This document shows positions 11,891-24,700 of a stretch of DNA of 64,000 nucleotides, piece by piece. The position numbers were made by a program, and so were the translations under genes. The DNA is taken from assembly GCF_000327385.1 (NCBI RefSeq), contig NW_008706746.1:8430825-8494824 (forward strand), in the 5' to 3' direction. Within the stretch, counting starts at the first letter, position 1, and every line of letters begins with the position of its first letter. The stretch comes from Lottia gigantea (taxonomy: Eukaryota > Mollusca > Gastropoda > Lottiidae). Below the pieces are notes generated by a model, which worked only from the letters and a program-made list of their open reading frames with translations, did not search any database and was not told the DNA's origin.

Positions 11891-14800
11891 GCCATTCCTT
11901 GGACGAGATTTTTGATTGATGGAATGGTCTTGCTTGTATGGATTTTATTGGGGAACTGTTTAAAACTGATCAATTGTTGCATTCAGCCAAACTAAACGCA
12001 CCGACGTCTGACGATTCAAAGTTTGCAAATTAATATCATTAACATGCTATATCAGCACACTACATCGTTGGTAGTCTTGATTTTGAATTTAAACCTTTTG
12101 TAATGAAGATCATAAATTTCTATAAACCTCATTATATCATCTCTGCAGTATAGTCACATATTTTTAGTAATGTATATTTAGTAATGCGATTTTTGTGAAA
12201 ACAAGTTTAAGAATACGTGATTTGTGTAAGTATAGCTTAAAAACAAGACACATGTAAAATCTCAGTAATAGTTTCAACAGACTGAGGTGGAATATTTACT
12301 AGTTTTTAAAAGCTAGACCCAGCAGGGGCTTCCTGCTTTACACATTTCTAACATTTAACTAATGTTTCTTACGAGGAAATAATTAATTTATTCTTCGTGT
12401 GTCGACAAAATTCTCAAATTCCTCGCTTTTTTATATTTAAATAACAAGCTAACAGTGTTTCTGGTGTGTAGAGGATATTGTGGCTCTAGGAATCACTGTC
12501 AGTGGTCTGTCTATATAGCTCTCAACAATTACTATGAAATCGTAAAAATACAGTAGAGGCCACTAATTGGTCTGTGGAGACCTCGTATACATGTTCAAAA
12601 AGCTGTACTCTAAAATTTTCCGTTGTTCCTGAGGACCTGGGTTTTTATTATTACCTTATCAAATTTCAACTTAACGGCTACGGACACTTGAAGGGATCTT
12701 CCTGCGATATTATTTATTTCGTCCCGTTAGGTGGTCAGTTTAATTAAAGGATCAAGGACAAAATCAAAAAGTGATGTTTGTCACCATACTTTTATATAAA
12801 AAAAATACAACCATATTATTGCTAATATTCCATATTGAATTTAAATATTATTTGACAAGTCTTAAGATATTTCGGTTAAAGCTATAAAGCTATATCATAT
12901 ATTGTTCGATGTACATGTACTAAAGCACATTCACTAAAGGCAACGTTGATAATATAACAGAAATATCGTGATGCAATGTCAAAATCTGTATATTGCATGT
13001 TGGAGAAAGATTTAAACAATAGAACAATAGAGATTATAGAGTTTGAATATCATTATATTATGATACTGTCAATTCCCCAGTTATTTTGAACTATAAAAAC
13101 AAAAGGTTAAAATCATTATTCTAATGATACCAAATAAAATAGCAGAGAATTAAAGGTGATAATAAAAGCGAATGATGAATAGGAACTAAATTGTTTTACA
13201 CGATACACATTTTTTCTGGGATTCTTAAATAATCGTAGTTCATTCCCGAGAGTGGAAGGTTTTGCGAAATTCAATTCACAAAGTCGATTTATAGTTGCTG
13301 CGAGGACTCATAGTCATCATGGGACACTTTATAATTCCATTTGTACAACTTAAATCTTAATGTACAAATAGCGTTGAATATCAAACTATAGATGAATACT
13401 AGATTGTGATGACAAAGTTGTTAACAAATAAAATCTAAGTTCTATTCTTCAGCAGGACTTCCATTGTTCAAAATGAAAACTGTTTACAATAATAACATTT
13501 GTCTATCGCGTTCATGATTCCTTTTGTATATCTTACCAATTCTATTATCAAAATGTTACATCTTATTCAAACTGTGGTAATATCAACACCCTGTGGTCAT
13601 GTACTTGATCATATCAGCATAATTTGTCCATCGTATACACATGTATTCAGTACATCGAAATATTTTGTAAATTGTATCAGCTTTGATTCCACTGCTCTTG
13701 ACCTTTCAGTGTTCAAATTGACTGCAAAGGCATAGGCAACAAACGTTTAAGGAGCTGGAAAAGTGACAGTTCTTCGTCTGCCTTAAGACGTGGTATTTTG
13801 TGCAACATTCATGAAAGTCAAAATTATGCTGATATCTAGTCGTTTTTAGTGAAAACTTTACACTTTCTCAACGAACAAAAACATAGTATACAGGAACGTT
13901 CAAAAGAACATTAATTAGCTTGATGGCTTGTCTTTTTCACTTGTAAAAAGTAACAGAAGATGTTTCTTACTGGGAAAACAACCTTAGTTCAGTTTACCAG
14001 CAGAACCTTGACAAGTTCTTATAGTTCAATAGCGATATCTGCATATAAATAGTTCATGAGCTGGTACCAATACATTGCCAAGCTCTTGGATTTTACGTTT
14101 GAATGATATGTATAGCTCGTATTTACCTCCCTCCCTACCCATTCAATCTTCATCGCCTTTAACACCACGCCCCATTATGAAAGAAAAAGATGGGACCATG
14201 GTGAAACACAGTATAATACAGTATATAATACTTTCGGAGACGATATCCCTTCAACTTTTACCACAGTTCAGAGATTCATTTAGATGAACGTTTCTTTCAA
14301 AACCCAGGAATGCCATCAAGTGTATTATCGTAACGTAATTTAGAAAATAAAAACATGCATTTCAAAAACTATTTATGAATCTCATTTAGTTCTTTAAAGA
14401 TATCCTTTCAAATATTCAAATATCTTTTATACGTTTTAAACATTTCTCAAGTAGTTTGATGTACACAACAAAACTCTCATGATTTCGTAATATGTAAAAA
14501 CAGAAATCTATATATAAACAATAATTGATCATGGGGGTGTAATTCGCTGTTAATTAGAAGATTGTCGACAATCGAATAAAGATGTTTAAAAATGGTGGAG
14601 AATCGACAGAAGAGTTAGTTTATTACTTCCTCCATCTTTGATGTCACTTCTATTTTTCTATTCCTTCAACTTATGCAAATCGAAAAAAGCGTCAGCTGTT
14701 CTTGCTTCTTGTATTCCTCCCTTCCTTCTTTCCTTGATAACACACTACATTAATATGACATTCCTCGTGTCGTCCTTATTAGACCAATAGGTGCAGATAA

Positions 14801-15150
14801 GTAGGACATAAAACTCCATTTAATTTCATTTATTCTCATTTTCTAATCATTGTCTTTCTTTTTTCTTCTATTTTGAGACCAAAGAATAATACGCCTCACA
14901 GTTCAGTCAATCAAATAATTTACCACAAGTTTCTTTTTCAAGAATAATTTCCGCTAAGGCAACATTTTATTCAAATTACATGGCATTTTCTAGTCATAGA
15001 TGATTTGAGTGCAAAGATATTTCCAGATTACAGTAATTACTTTGCTTTAATGGTACCATTCCCATGAGCACAAGTAGCTTGGATAACATTTAAGACATTC
15101 AAGCCACGGACTTTAGCCATAGTAATTGGTCAAGTTCTTATCAAATTACA

Positions 15151-15250
15151 CAGACGTCGGATGAAAAATCGGAATTGTGTAATTAATAGAATCTACAAGT
15201 GACCATTATGTATGTGCCAAGACAAGAAACATTTTTTAAAACCTTTACCT
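15151..15250. mobile_element. Family A MITE remnant
   Basis: This is a diverged copy of the right half of the elements at 4029-4246 and 9079-9365. It shares the CAGACGTC block followed by GATGAAAAATCGGAATTGTG and ends in AAAACCTTTAC. The left end is not recognisable. Confidence 0.45.
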
Positions 15251-16129
15251 GACCATAATCATGCATTAAAACACGGTGCAAGTTCATGAGACCAAAATAT
15301 TCTATAGACCTTTAACACACCCCTCTGCCCACATGAAGGACCACAGACGGTGGATGAGAAATATAAATTTGGAAAATAAGTGTCCACGTTGCAAGTTTTT
15401 GAATCCTATGACAAATATATCGGACAAGACCATACAAAGTGAAAGTTCATTAAAAAAAAGGTCATTTTTGTCTCTTGACCTTCTTCACGTCTCTCTGTTC
15501 ACCCGAAGGCTAAATTTCTCAAGATATTTTAATACATTGAAAACTTCAAAGGAGCCGACAGTCTGTAATTAAGATCGTTATTAACATTTAATAATTACCC
15601 TGGACAATCAGACTATCACGTTTCGTAAGGGGAGAAAGTTCACCTTTTGATCTGTAGAAATCCTTATTAAAGATCAACATGTTCTATGAATGGACTGAAG
15701 ATTGAGTCAGAATTTAAGGAATATTGGAATTTAGTCAAAGATCACGTTTAGACATTACTAAATATCATAATATTGTTAATAATAAGCCATAGAGTCAATC
15801 GTTTTCTATTTCAAGACATCTTTTTAAAGTCAGTGACTTTTGAATGAAAGATTTGGCAACCTCTAGTGTGACATTAGACCAATATTCAGCATCTGAACTT
15901 TGAACGAGAGGTTTGAATATATATCTTGAATCTTGAAAGCATGAGATTTTATGTGTTATATTCTACTTTTGAAATAATTCAAACTCTAACCTACTGACCC
16001 TAAACAATTTAAAACGACATTACGATCATATAAGTGATGCATAATATAAGAGTCAAATATCATCTACATAAATTTACATCCAATTTATAGATTTGTACGA
16101 TTAAACTCAGTGAGTGCAACGGTCGTGCC

Positions 16130-16351
16130 AGCCAGGTTTACAGATTATAGGAGTGGGGGATTTGTACTCCAAAATATGTGTCAGAATGCATTTTCTTGGC
16201 GAAGAACTGTCCCAGACGCTTGTATGACTTGTGCCTATGGCGGTTCCACAGAGCTTCCTTTTTAAGATTTCAACCTTGACAGTTGTTCCCCCATTAAGTC
16301 AATCTGCCTCCCGTGTGTACTCCAAGTCTCAGTAGGATGGCGCCGCCACTG
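16130..16351 (-). mobile_element. Dispersed repeat with a hAT-like end
   Basis: On the minus strand the element starts with CAGTGGCGGCGCC, a hAT-type terminus. Its interior contains TGACTTAATGGGGG and ACAACTGTCAAGGTTGA blocks that recur near 52205-52240. No second terminus or target-site duplication was found, so it is probably truncated. Confidence 0.4.
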
Positions 16352-18361
16352 GGTTAATGTCCCTGAATATTTGAAAAGCAATGATCTATGTATCAAATGT
16401 TAACATGGACACTTATCAGATATTATCAACCTAAAGTTACGTGCAGGTTATAAATTTGTAAGATCACACACGGTGAGAATTAAGATGTCGACATTTTTTG
16501 AATAAAAACTGAAATCTTGGGCTTAAAAACGAATTAACACATCTTGTAGATCAGAATGAAAACATATACAAGTAATTTATTTGGCATACTTTTAACCACG
16601 ATTCACTAGCGCTTGTAATTATAAACAGTTACCAGGTAACACTCGGCAGGATTTCCCTGCTTTTCACATTATTCCTCCTTTTTACCGAGCTTTCTAATGG
16701 TTTCTTAATTAATTTGTTCTTCATTTGATCACCTTAAAAACAGGATTTCTGTCTGATCACTTGAAGAAACTTGAATAATTTTAGATAGGTCGAACCACAA
16801 TACTGGATAAGTAGATCAAGGCTACAACCGTGATCATGTTTGAACAATGTTGTTATATTAATGCGGTTTCATACCAACACATAAGGACAAAAGCCAAATA
16901 CAGAAATGCAGCTAGCGAATAAGACAAAACTTCAAATAAACTTGTAATTGGTTGGAGCAGAGCCGAATATTCATAGTTTTCTAGGTAATCTTACACTGGT
17001 TTAAAATACCTCTATAAACACCCGATCGTGATCGTTATCACCACCAGTAGCGTATATGAACCACAGATACTTTTTCTCTGCTACTTGCGTTTTATAATCT
17101 GCGGTGTATATACGTTACTAGCGCAGTAAGGTAGGATTCATCAGCAAATTTCCAGAATCAACAATTCGTTTAAATATTTAAATTTTTAATAGAAGTTAAA
17201 AAATCAAAAGAGGGATAACTCGTTGACAAATTACATGTGGTATGCATAACAAATACTTAACCATTTTGACTGGTATTTTAATTAATATCTAAAGTATGGT
17301 TTATTGTTAAAGATTGGTAAAGTCATAAAAACACACGTCAATCTATACAGCTATTTAACATCTCCAACTACACGCTTAATTTCCTTTTTACACTCGCTTG
17401 ACTAACTAGGTTGATAAGTTAAATACTTGTTTCCTTTTAGTAGAAAATTGAAGTCCAGCTTGGTATTATTTGGAAAACATCTTATGGTTAGGACAATGTT
17501 TAATAAATGGTATTGGAATGTGTTTCGGATATAGGGTCGAATCATTTTGGTGAATATTTTCCCTACGTGATTGTTGGCAAAACAAACCCCAAGTGACAAG
17601 TGTTTGATTCAAGGTAACTCCGATCAAAAGTTTAAAAATCCCACCAATTTAACTAATTTGTCCTGTTTGTGATCCGAATAATTCTGAAATTTGAAGAAAG
17701 TATTTTGACTTCATGTACATAAGCACATTAGCTAGGTCAATCCAGCTGTTTTGCTCGTATACAGTCCAAATACATATAGTTATTCTTATGAATACTTATC
17801 CGATACGAGTTATAACTGCATTAGAATAACCTTTGTCAATTAAGATGCTGAGTACATACAAGCTGGAAGACCTGTTAGAAATAATTAGAATCTGCACCGC
17901 CTGCACCTCCAGAAACACTTAAAACAGTAACGAAAGAGTAACAGAAAAATGAAAATAAAAGATATGTCAAGAATGTAATAATTTGTAAACTTTTGTTTAA
18001 TGGTTTCAACACATTTTCAAATGTTTCGCTTAATTTCTAACTCATTTATTTAACATACAGTGTCAGTCATCATCAACTATCATATCTTTATCATTCTCGG
18101 CTTAAAGAGGCGTGGTGTGGTTAGATACGCACCGTTTATACCTAAAGCATAATACTTCATCGATATCAGCTCAGCTAGGTATCTGGTAGTAGGGGTGAGT
18201 TGGTGCACATTGGTCCATTTGCCCAAGAGAAGTCATAAATTCTGCTTTCATTACTTATTGAAATTGAAAATTTAAAACCACAGGTAGCTATAGTTGGAAA
18301 AAAAACAGAGAGAACACTTGCCATTCCGGATCATTGAATTGAAAATTAACAGCAAGTCAAG

Positions 18362-18419
18362 CGATGGCGGAACCAAAGGGGGCAAGGGGGGTTATTCGGT
18401 TAACCTGGCTCCGCCACTG
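18362..18419. mobile_element. 58-bp hAT-type micro-element with 8-bp target duplication
   Basis: The right end is TGGCTCCGCCACTG and the left end CGATGGCGGAACCA, imperfect inverted repeats of a CAGTGGCG-type hAT terminus. The element is flanked on both sides by AAGTCAAG (18354-18361 and 18420-18427), a perfect 8-bp target-site duplication as hAT transposases make. At 58 bases it is little more than two joined ends. Confidence 0.75.
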
Positions 18420-19591
18420 AAGTCAAGGTATGCATGGACTGCACTGTAGCTGTAAACGTAGCATCTCCGACTTCAATCCGACATGCACCCGATCAAGATG
18501 CCAAAAGGACATATCACACAAAAATTGGGACATTTCAGTTCAAAATATTTATTTGATAATGAAGAGTCTCCTTCAATACTATCAATATATTTCGGATCAA
18601 ATCAATAGATATCTGTCAATAATAGAAGGTCAAGAGTGATTACAACAAAAACATGATCATTGAATCATATGTAAATGTAAACAAACCGTAAAGACCAGAA
18701 TAATATAGTGAACAACCCACTGTGATGTTTTATTGTTATCCTGATATCTTTCATTGATTGACAGACGTATCTGTAGAACTATCGGACGAGGGCTATTAAA
18801 CAAGAGACGAAGGGGATCAGTATGTGTAAAAGTGTCGAAGTGTAAAGGGGGTGGTTGTTGGTGTGTTGAATTTTGTAAGCCCGAACAAGTATTTTATTTT
18901 TACGTGAGAATGCTGATCAACGAGATATCCTTGCGGGAATTCAAGCATTAAATGGTCTCCAAAAAAAATCTGGCACAGTTCATATAATATCTGACCATCT
19001 GTCAGAAAGTTTTCTCAGAATCGCGTGGAATATCTCTTAAAATCTGAGAAATGACCACCGTATCATCTGGAACATCTGCAAAATTATGATTCAAGGGAGG
19101 TAATAAAAGATACACCAGCTTCCAAATGTTTTTCACAATGGTCCCTAATCGTTTTTAGGAGATTTCTCAAATGGATTCTCTCAAATGCAAAATAAGGTAA
19201 CGAAGGCCTATTGAATAATGCATCTGATTAGATTTCTTCTGGGAAGGTATAATCTCAATTAGATTGAGAAGCACTGATATAGCACGTGTGGACACTTCAC
19301 AAAGGTAACACGTTGACAAATCTAGTCTACAGATCTTTAGGGACGTGATCAAATCACAAATAGTGATGAATATACATCAATATGTTTGTTTTTCGATTCA
19401 CTCGTAAATGATATACAATTTATTAGATTAAATAAATACCGAGTAGAATAATCCCTTAACCAAACTGTAACCTTACCTTACTCTCCTACATCATTTTAGA
19501 TAATTCAAACTTGAATTCAAAACAGAATATCAAGTCACGGCTTGTTTGAAAAACTTTTAGAATTACATTTAAATGGTTAGATCATCTTTGT

Positions 19592-19790
19592 TGAAGGGAC
19601 AGTTTCGCCATTTTCGGAGGTTGATATGGGTCTTTAATATATGTAAATAGTCTTCACAAGTACTAGAAATGGAAAACGCACATTTTTATTCAAAAATACC
19701 TCAAACAAGGAATTTCACTTTCTATTTCTATACATGTCTTTTCTATATTATTATGGCATATTTCTATATTTTGTCGTCACCTCTGTCCTT
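19592..19790. mobile_element. Family B MITE remnant
   Basis: Begins GAAGGGACAGTTTCGCCATTT and continues with blocks (GTAAATAGTCTTCACAAGTACTAGAAATG-like, TTTCTATTTCTATACATG-like) shared with the copies at 25285-25602 and 35667-35989. The right terminus is not visible. Confidence 0.5.
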
Positions 19791-20249
19791 AAATACAAGA
19801 TAAGTTTTTCGTATAGATGAACGAATGTATTGATGAGATCTCAGTCAAGTTCAAATTTGATAAGCATTGGATGAACGGTTTTTGAGAGATTGCCTTTGAC
19901 TAAGCGAAATTTTGCTTGTAACAGTGTTTATCAAATCTTGATGAAACTTGATATTCATAGGCATAATGTTGATACCTCGGTCAAGTCAGATTTTCTTTGA
20001 GCAGTGAGTAAGCTTTTTCTTATCGTAATCACGTTCGGTGATGTCATTCAAATACATTGAGTAATATGAAAATAATACATATAACTAATACGCACTAAAG
20101 TGAACACTATTATAATCCGACACCATTCGTCAAAGCCAATCGTGCTTTATTCAAGTAGCATTTGATTTAAGTCAAAAAACACGTAGATTTGATTATATAC
20201 TATAAAAGAGGTGCGGGGTAGAACAAATGAGGAGATGGGTTTGTTGGTT

Positions 20250-21310
20250 ATATATCTGACGTCTGATAGTTATTATTTACCACGAACTCAGTGACTCTAT
20301 ATCTGACCTCTGATAGTTATTATTGACCATGAACTCAGTGACACTATATCTGACCTCTGATAGTTATTATTTACCACCAACTCAGTAACTCTATATCTGA
20401 CCTCTGATAGTTATTATTTACCATGAACTCAGTGACTCTATATCTGACCTCTGATAGTTATTATTTACCATGAACTCAGTGACTCTATATCTGACGTCTG
20501 ATAGGTATTATTTACCATGAACTCAGTGACTCTATATCTGACCTCTGATAGTTATTATTTACCATGAACTCAGTGACTTTATATCTGACGTCTGATAGTT
20601 ATTATTTACCATGAACTCAGTGACTCTATATCTGACCTCTGATAGTTATTATTTACCATGAACTCAGTGACTTTATATCTGACCTCAGATAGTTATTATT
20701 TACCATGAACTCAGTGACTCTATATCTGACGTCTGATAGTTATTATTTACCATGAACTCAGTGACTCTATATCTGACGTCTGATAGTTATTATTTACCAT
20801 GAACTCAGTGACTCTATTTCTGACCTCAGATAGTTATTATTTACCATGAACTCAGTGACTCTATATCTAACGTCTGATAGTTATTATTTACCACGAACTC
20901 AGTGACTCTATATCTGACCTCTGATAATTATTATTTACCATGAACTCAGTGACTCTATATCTGACCTCTGATAGTTATTATTTACCATGAACTCATTGAC
21001 ACTATATCTGACCTCTGATAGTTATTATTTACCATGAACTCAGTGACTTTATATCTGACCTCTGATAATTATTATTTTCCATGAACTCAGTGACTCTATA
21101 TCTGACCTCTGATAATTATTATTTACCATGAACTCAGTGACACTATATCTGACTTTTGATAGTTATTATTTACCATGAACTCAGTGACTTTATATCTGAC
21201 CTCTGATAATTATTATTTACCATGAACTCAGTGACTCTATATCTGACCTCTGATAGTTATTATTTACCATGAACTCAGTGACTCTATATCTGACTTTTGA
21301 TGGTTATTAC
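20250..21310. repeat. Minisatellite, about 22 copies of a 47-bp unit
   Basis: The unit reads TATATCTGACCTCTGATAG, TTATTATTTACCATG, AACTCAGTGACTC, 47 bases in all, repeated about 22.5 times. Copies differ mainly at TGACCTC/TGACGTC and GATAGTT/GATAATT. The array ends about 360 bases before the TATA box of the Mesh-like gene. It has no open frame through it. Confidence 0.92.
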
Positions 21311-21669
21311 TGAGAGAGGTCGAAATTTGTTGATTCTTTATCCCGTCTCTGATAATTATTATTATTGACAGAGTTCTAGCTGACTCCAAATGAAACCTAT
21401 ACACTATACAGGTCATCATGATGCTTGCTCAATATCTCGACTGCAGGAAACTCTACCCAATGCACTCTGCATTAGATTATCTCACGGATAGGATTTGTGC
21501 AATGATAGATCAGAATATGTATTGGTGTATGATGTTACATTTTACATTGAATTATATTGAATAATGCATCCTTCTGGAAGTAAGGGTTTTATTTACTTTA
21601 GGTTTAGTCATATGTTTGATAAGGCATCCTCTTGTCATATAATATGTCATTTCACTTTTTAACCATGGC

Positions 21670-21677
21670 TATATAAG
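21670..21677 (+). promoter_or_regulatory. TATA box of the Mesh-like gene
   Basis: TATATAAG lies 55 bases upstream of the start codon at 21732. This would place transcription start near 21700 with a short leader. The spacing is ordinary for a TATA-driven animal promoter. Confidence 0.6.
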
Positions 21678-21731
21678 ACAAGTGAATATCACAAATGAAT
21701 TTTATTACCAGTCTGTTGTGACACTGTTATA

Positions 21732-24700
21732 ATGTTTATTAAATCAATTGTATTATTGCTGTTTCTACAAACTGCAGGTAAGTTACATGTATTATTACCT
21801 GAAGATATGTAAATTGTTGAAACGTTGTTAACAATAACTCAGGAGTAGTATACCATAAGATTATATTCCCTTATTTAACATTCATCATTTTTAGTAAGAA
21901 TCAGTACATCTAGTTGTAATTGTGTATTGCTAATCCAGTGATAGTCATTGCCAAGAGGTTTTACAGTCAGTAGGGTTTATTCAGTGTACAAAGGGAAATC
22001 GTCAAAGGGTTCGCATAAGGTATGGATAATTATTGAAAAACCAACGCCACAAGGGATGCCTTCGGTAAAAAAAATTCAGAAAGGGCTATTGGTATGACCT
22101 TTTTTAGATTGTGAAGAGATTTGGTCAGAAAGGATCATTCCCATGATATCCTGGACGTGAATAGATGATAGTTGTGATCATGGACGTTCGATCCCAATGC
22201 TGCACTTGGCCTATGATAATAATATTGCATGTAATTCCCTGATACCATTTTGGACATAGAACAGTCCTCTGTTTTCAAATTTTCATTTGTTGAATTAAGG
22301 AAAATATTTGGTGTAAAGTTTTTTGGTGACATATTACTCAAGTTTACATCAATTGTGACTCACTGTTGATGTAGTATAACTACTAGTTAGTTGAACAAGT
22401 TAATTGATTTTAAGGTGCAATTTGTCTCCAATCATTATTGATTCAGTCTGCAAATATAATACGAAATAATTTTCTTTATGATACTGTCTGTGTTCGCAAA
22501 TTTGTTGCTAAATGAAAATTTGCAGATTTACTAACCATCCGGGTTCAAAACGCACGTAAAGTGCAAATCAGGTCCTCGGAGGACCAGGCCATAGCTTTCG
22601 TCTTCACTTTTGACCATATTTACGGGGTGTCAACAATGTGCAAGATAAAGCACAGACACTCTACTGATATGGAAATAAATTGCAGAAAGCGGGAAAATAT
22701 TTTCTTAGAAGCTATGTTATATCGAATGGAAATGAAAGTAATTGGCTAGATTTACTCAGTTACCCACGCTCAACCACTATATATAAATATTTATGTGTCA
22801 TATGATCCAGGATACTATATAAGAATAGACATAATGGGTGTTATTAAGTTTACTAAGACCTCACATTCATTGAGCTATTAAAAACAAAGGGTTTGCACTC
22901 AACGTGCTTACTTATTTCAATGGTGAATAATTTTTTATATGAAGAAAATTTTGGGTTGTTTTATAGTCTCATGCATGATAAGTGCTTTTCAAGGCTACTG
23001 GAGCATTTTCCAACATAGATATGCTATTTATCAAACATAGTACCGAGCCTCTGAGGCCCCAGGTTGCAACCAGAAGGTTAAAATATACTTTTAATGTCAT
23101 TTTTAAAACATTACTGAATTTCTTTTTTATCAACGCTAACTCAGTTTAAGTCTATCAGGACCAATTGGAAACTGATATACTTTTTTCTGAGCTTATCTCC
23201 TGATCTGGAAGAAGGCCTTTCAGTGCGTGATATGAATACATTTAACCTCCTTTCTAGATTGTCAACTATACGACTATGGTATAGATGCTGGTGATAGTAT
23301 TCTGAGACCAACAACTACAGAACCTACTGGCAGTTACAGCTTCAATAGTGGATTCAAATTCCTTGGGAAATATTACAATGAAGTTCACGTAAGTTCAGGT
23401 GCTTCAAAAATAATACAATAGAATTCACTTACTTTCAAATTGCTCACAAAGGTTCCGAATTCATGGATTCTTTTTTTTTAAATCATTGTCTGGTTTTTAT
23501 TTCAGATTTCAAAGGATGGACTTGTTGGATTTAGTGAACAGCTCCATTATGTCGAACATCACTTGTCGGAGAATCCAGAAGAGGCTAATTATCCTTTCCT
23601 TGCTCCGTTTTATTTTAACATGACAAGAGCAACTGATAACATAACTGGAAAGGTATTTCACAGGTAAATATATTTATAATCCATGTATATATGTTGAACC
23701 CAAGATGTCGACTTGATATAAACAGTCAAAGTGGGCTTTAGAGTTTGAAATACTTATCAGGAACAATTATAACTCTGGTAAAACCTAATTGAAAAGGAGG
23801 TCAATACTAATAGCATCAGCATCACCACCATCTTCATTATCATCATCATCATCATTTTTACTAGTCATAATTATTAGTCATCACCATCACCAGTGTCGCA
23901 ATCATCTTCATCATCATTATCATCACTATCATCATCCTCATCCTCACTATCTCCAGCGTCATTATCATCATCATTATTATCAGCACATCATCATCATTAA
24001 CATCATAATCATCACTATCGCGATCATCATCATCACTATTGCCAGCATCAGTATCATAATCATCATCACTATCGCGATCATCATCATCGTNNNNNNNNNN
24101 NNNNNNNNNNNNNNNNNNNNNNNNNNNNNNNNNNNNNNNNTAAGCCTGACTGAATAGAACAAGTTAGATTATAATTGTCCCACGATTTATTCTTGACTAT
24201 AAAGCGCGACATAACCTCCCAAAAGTTACTCTCTTGGAAGTGATTACCCCCAGGCTGAAAACCCTGCATTACAGCAATTAAGATTTCAATGAAGAATATA
24301 TAGAGAACAATTTAACATGATCTTACATATTTCAGACAAACACATTTCAAGTTGTATATACTAGCAATAATAAGGACACATTTGTTATTTTCAACTACCA
24401 GAAAATGGATTTACCTTCTAGTCCATACCATCAGGTAGGTAGATGATATTGAAATTAAGAACAACTTATTCTCACATTAATCTCTTACCTACAAATTTGT
24501 ATTGAATTTGGGTTTACTCTTCGGGACCCGTCTGATGCAAATCTGATACAGGGTTTGTAAATTCTTTTTCAGAGACCGGAACACTTGTTAAATTGGGTTA
24601 AACAGACCTTTGTTCGACTTGCCGCAATAATAAGACGAAAATGGTGTCTAACGTCCTAGTTTTCTGATGGGTTATTGAAGGCAACCCTGGACTAACTTGA

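Larger units (their letters stand above)
10844..20249. other. Gene-poor intergenic stretch
   Basis: About 9.4 kb in which I find no supported exon. The open frames here are short, with no family motif, codon pattern or splice context. It contains a poly(A)-type signal near 11681 (possible end of the Ig transcript), a dispersed repeat near 11805-11890, a family A remnant near 15151-15250, a dispersed repeat near 16130-16351, a tiny hAT-like element at 18362-18419 and a family B remnant near 19592-19790. Confidence 0.55.

Noticed and set aside
11780-11995. A 71-codon frame with hydrophobic stretches
   Set aside because: It overlaps a dispersed repeat shared with 25893-25965 and lacks homology or splice signals.
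23789-24157. Open frames rich in His, Ile and Ser, on both strands, around the gap
   Set aside because: They are translations of the CAT/ATC simple repeat and of the N run, not genes.
23664-24336. Joining exon 23506-23663 directly to 24336-24434 in the Mesh-like gene
   Set aside because: It keeps an open frame but gives a non-NIDO peptide; the correct NIDO frame needs an exon of 3n+1 bases in between.
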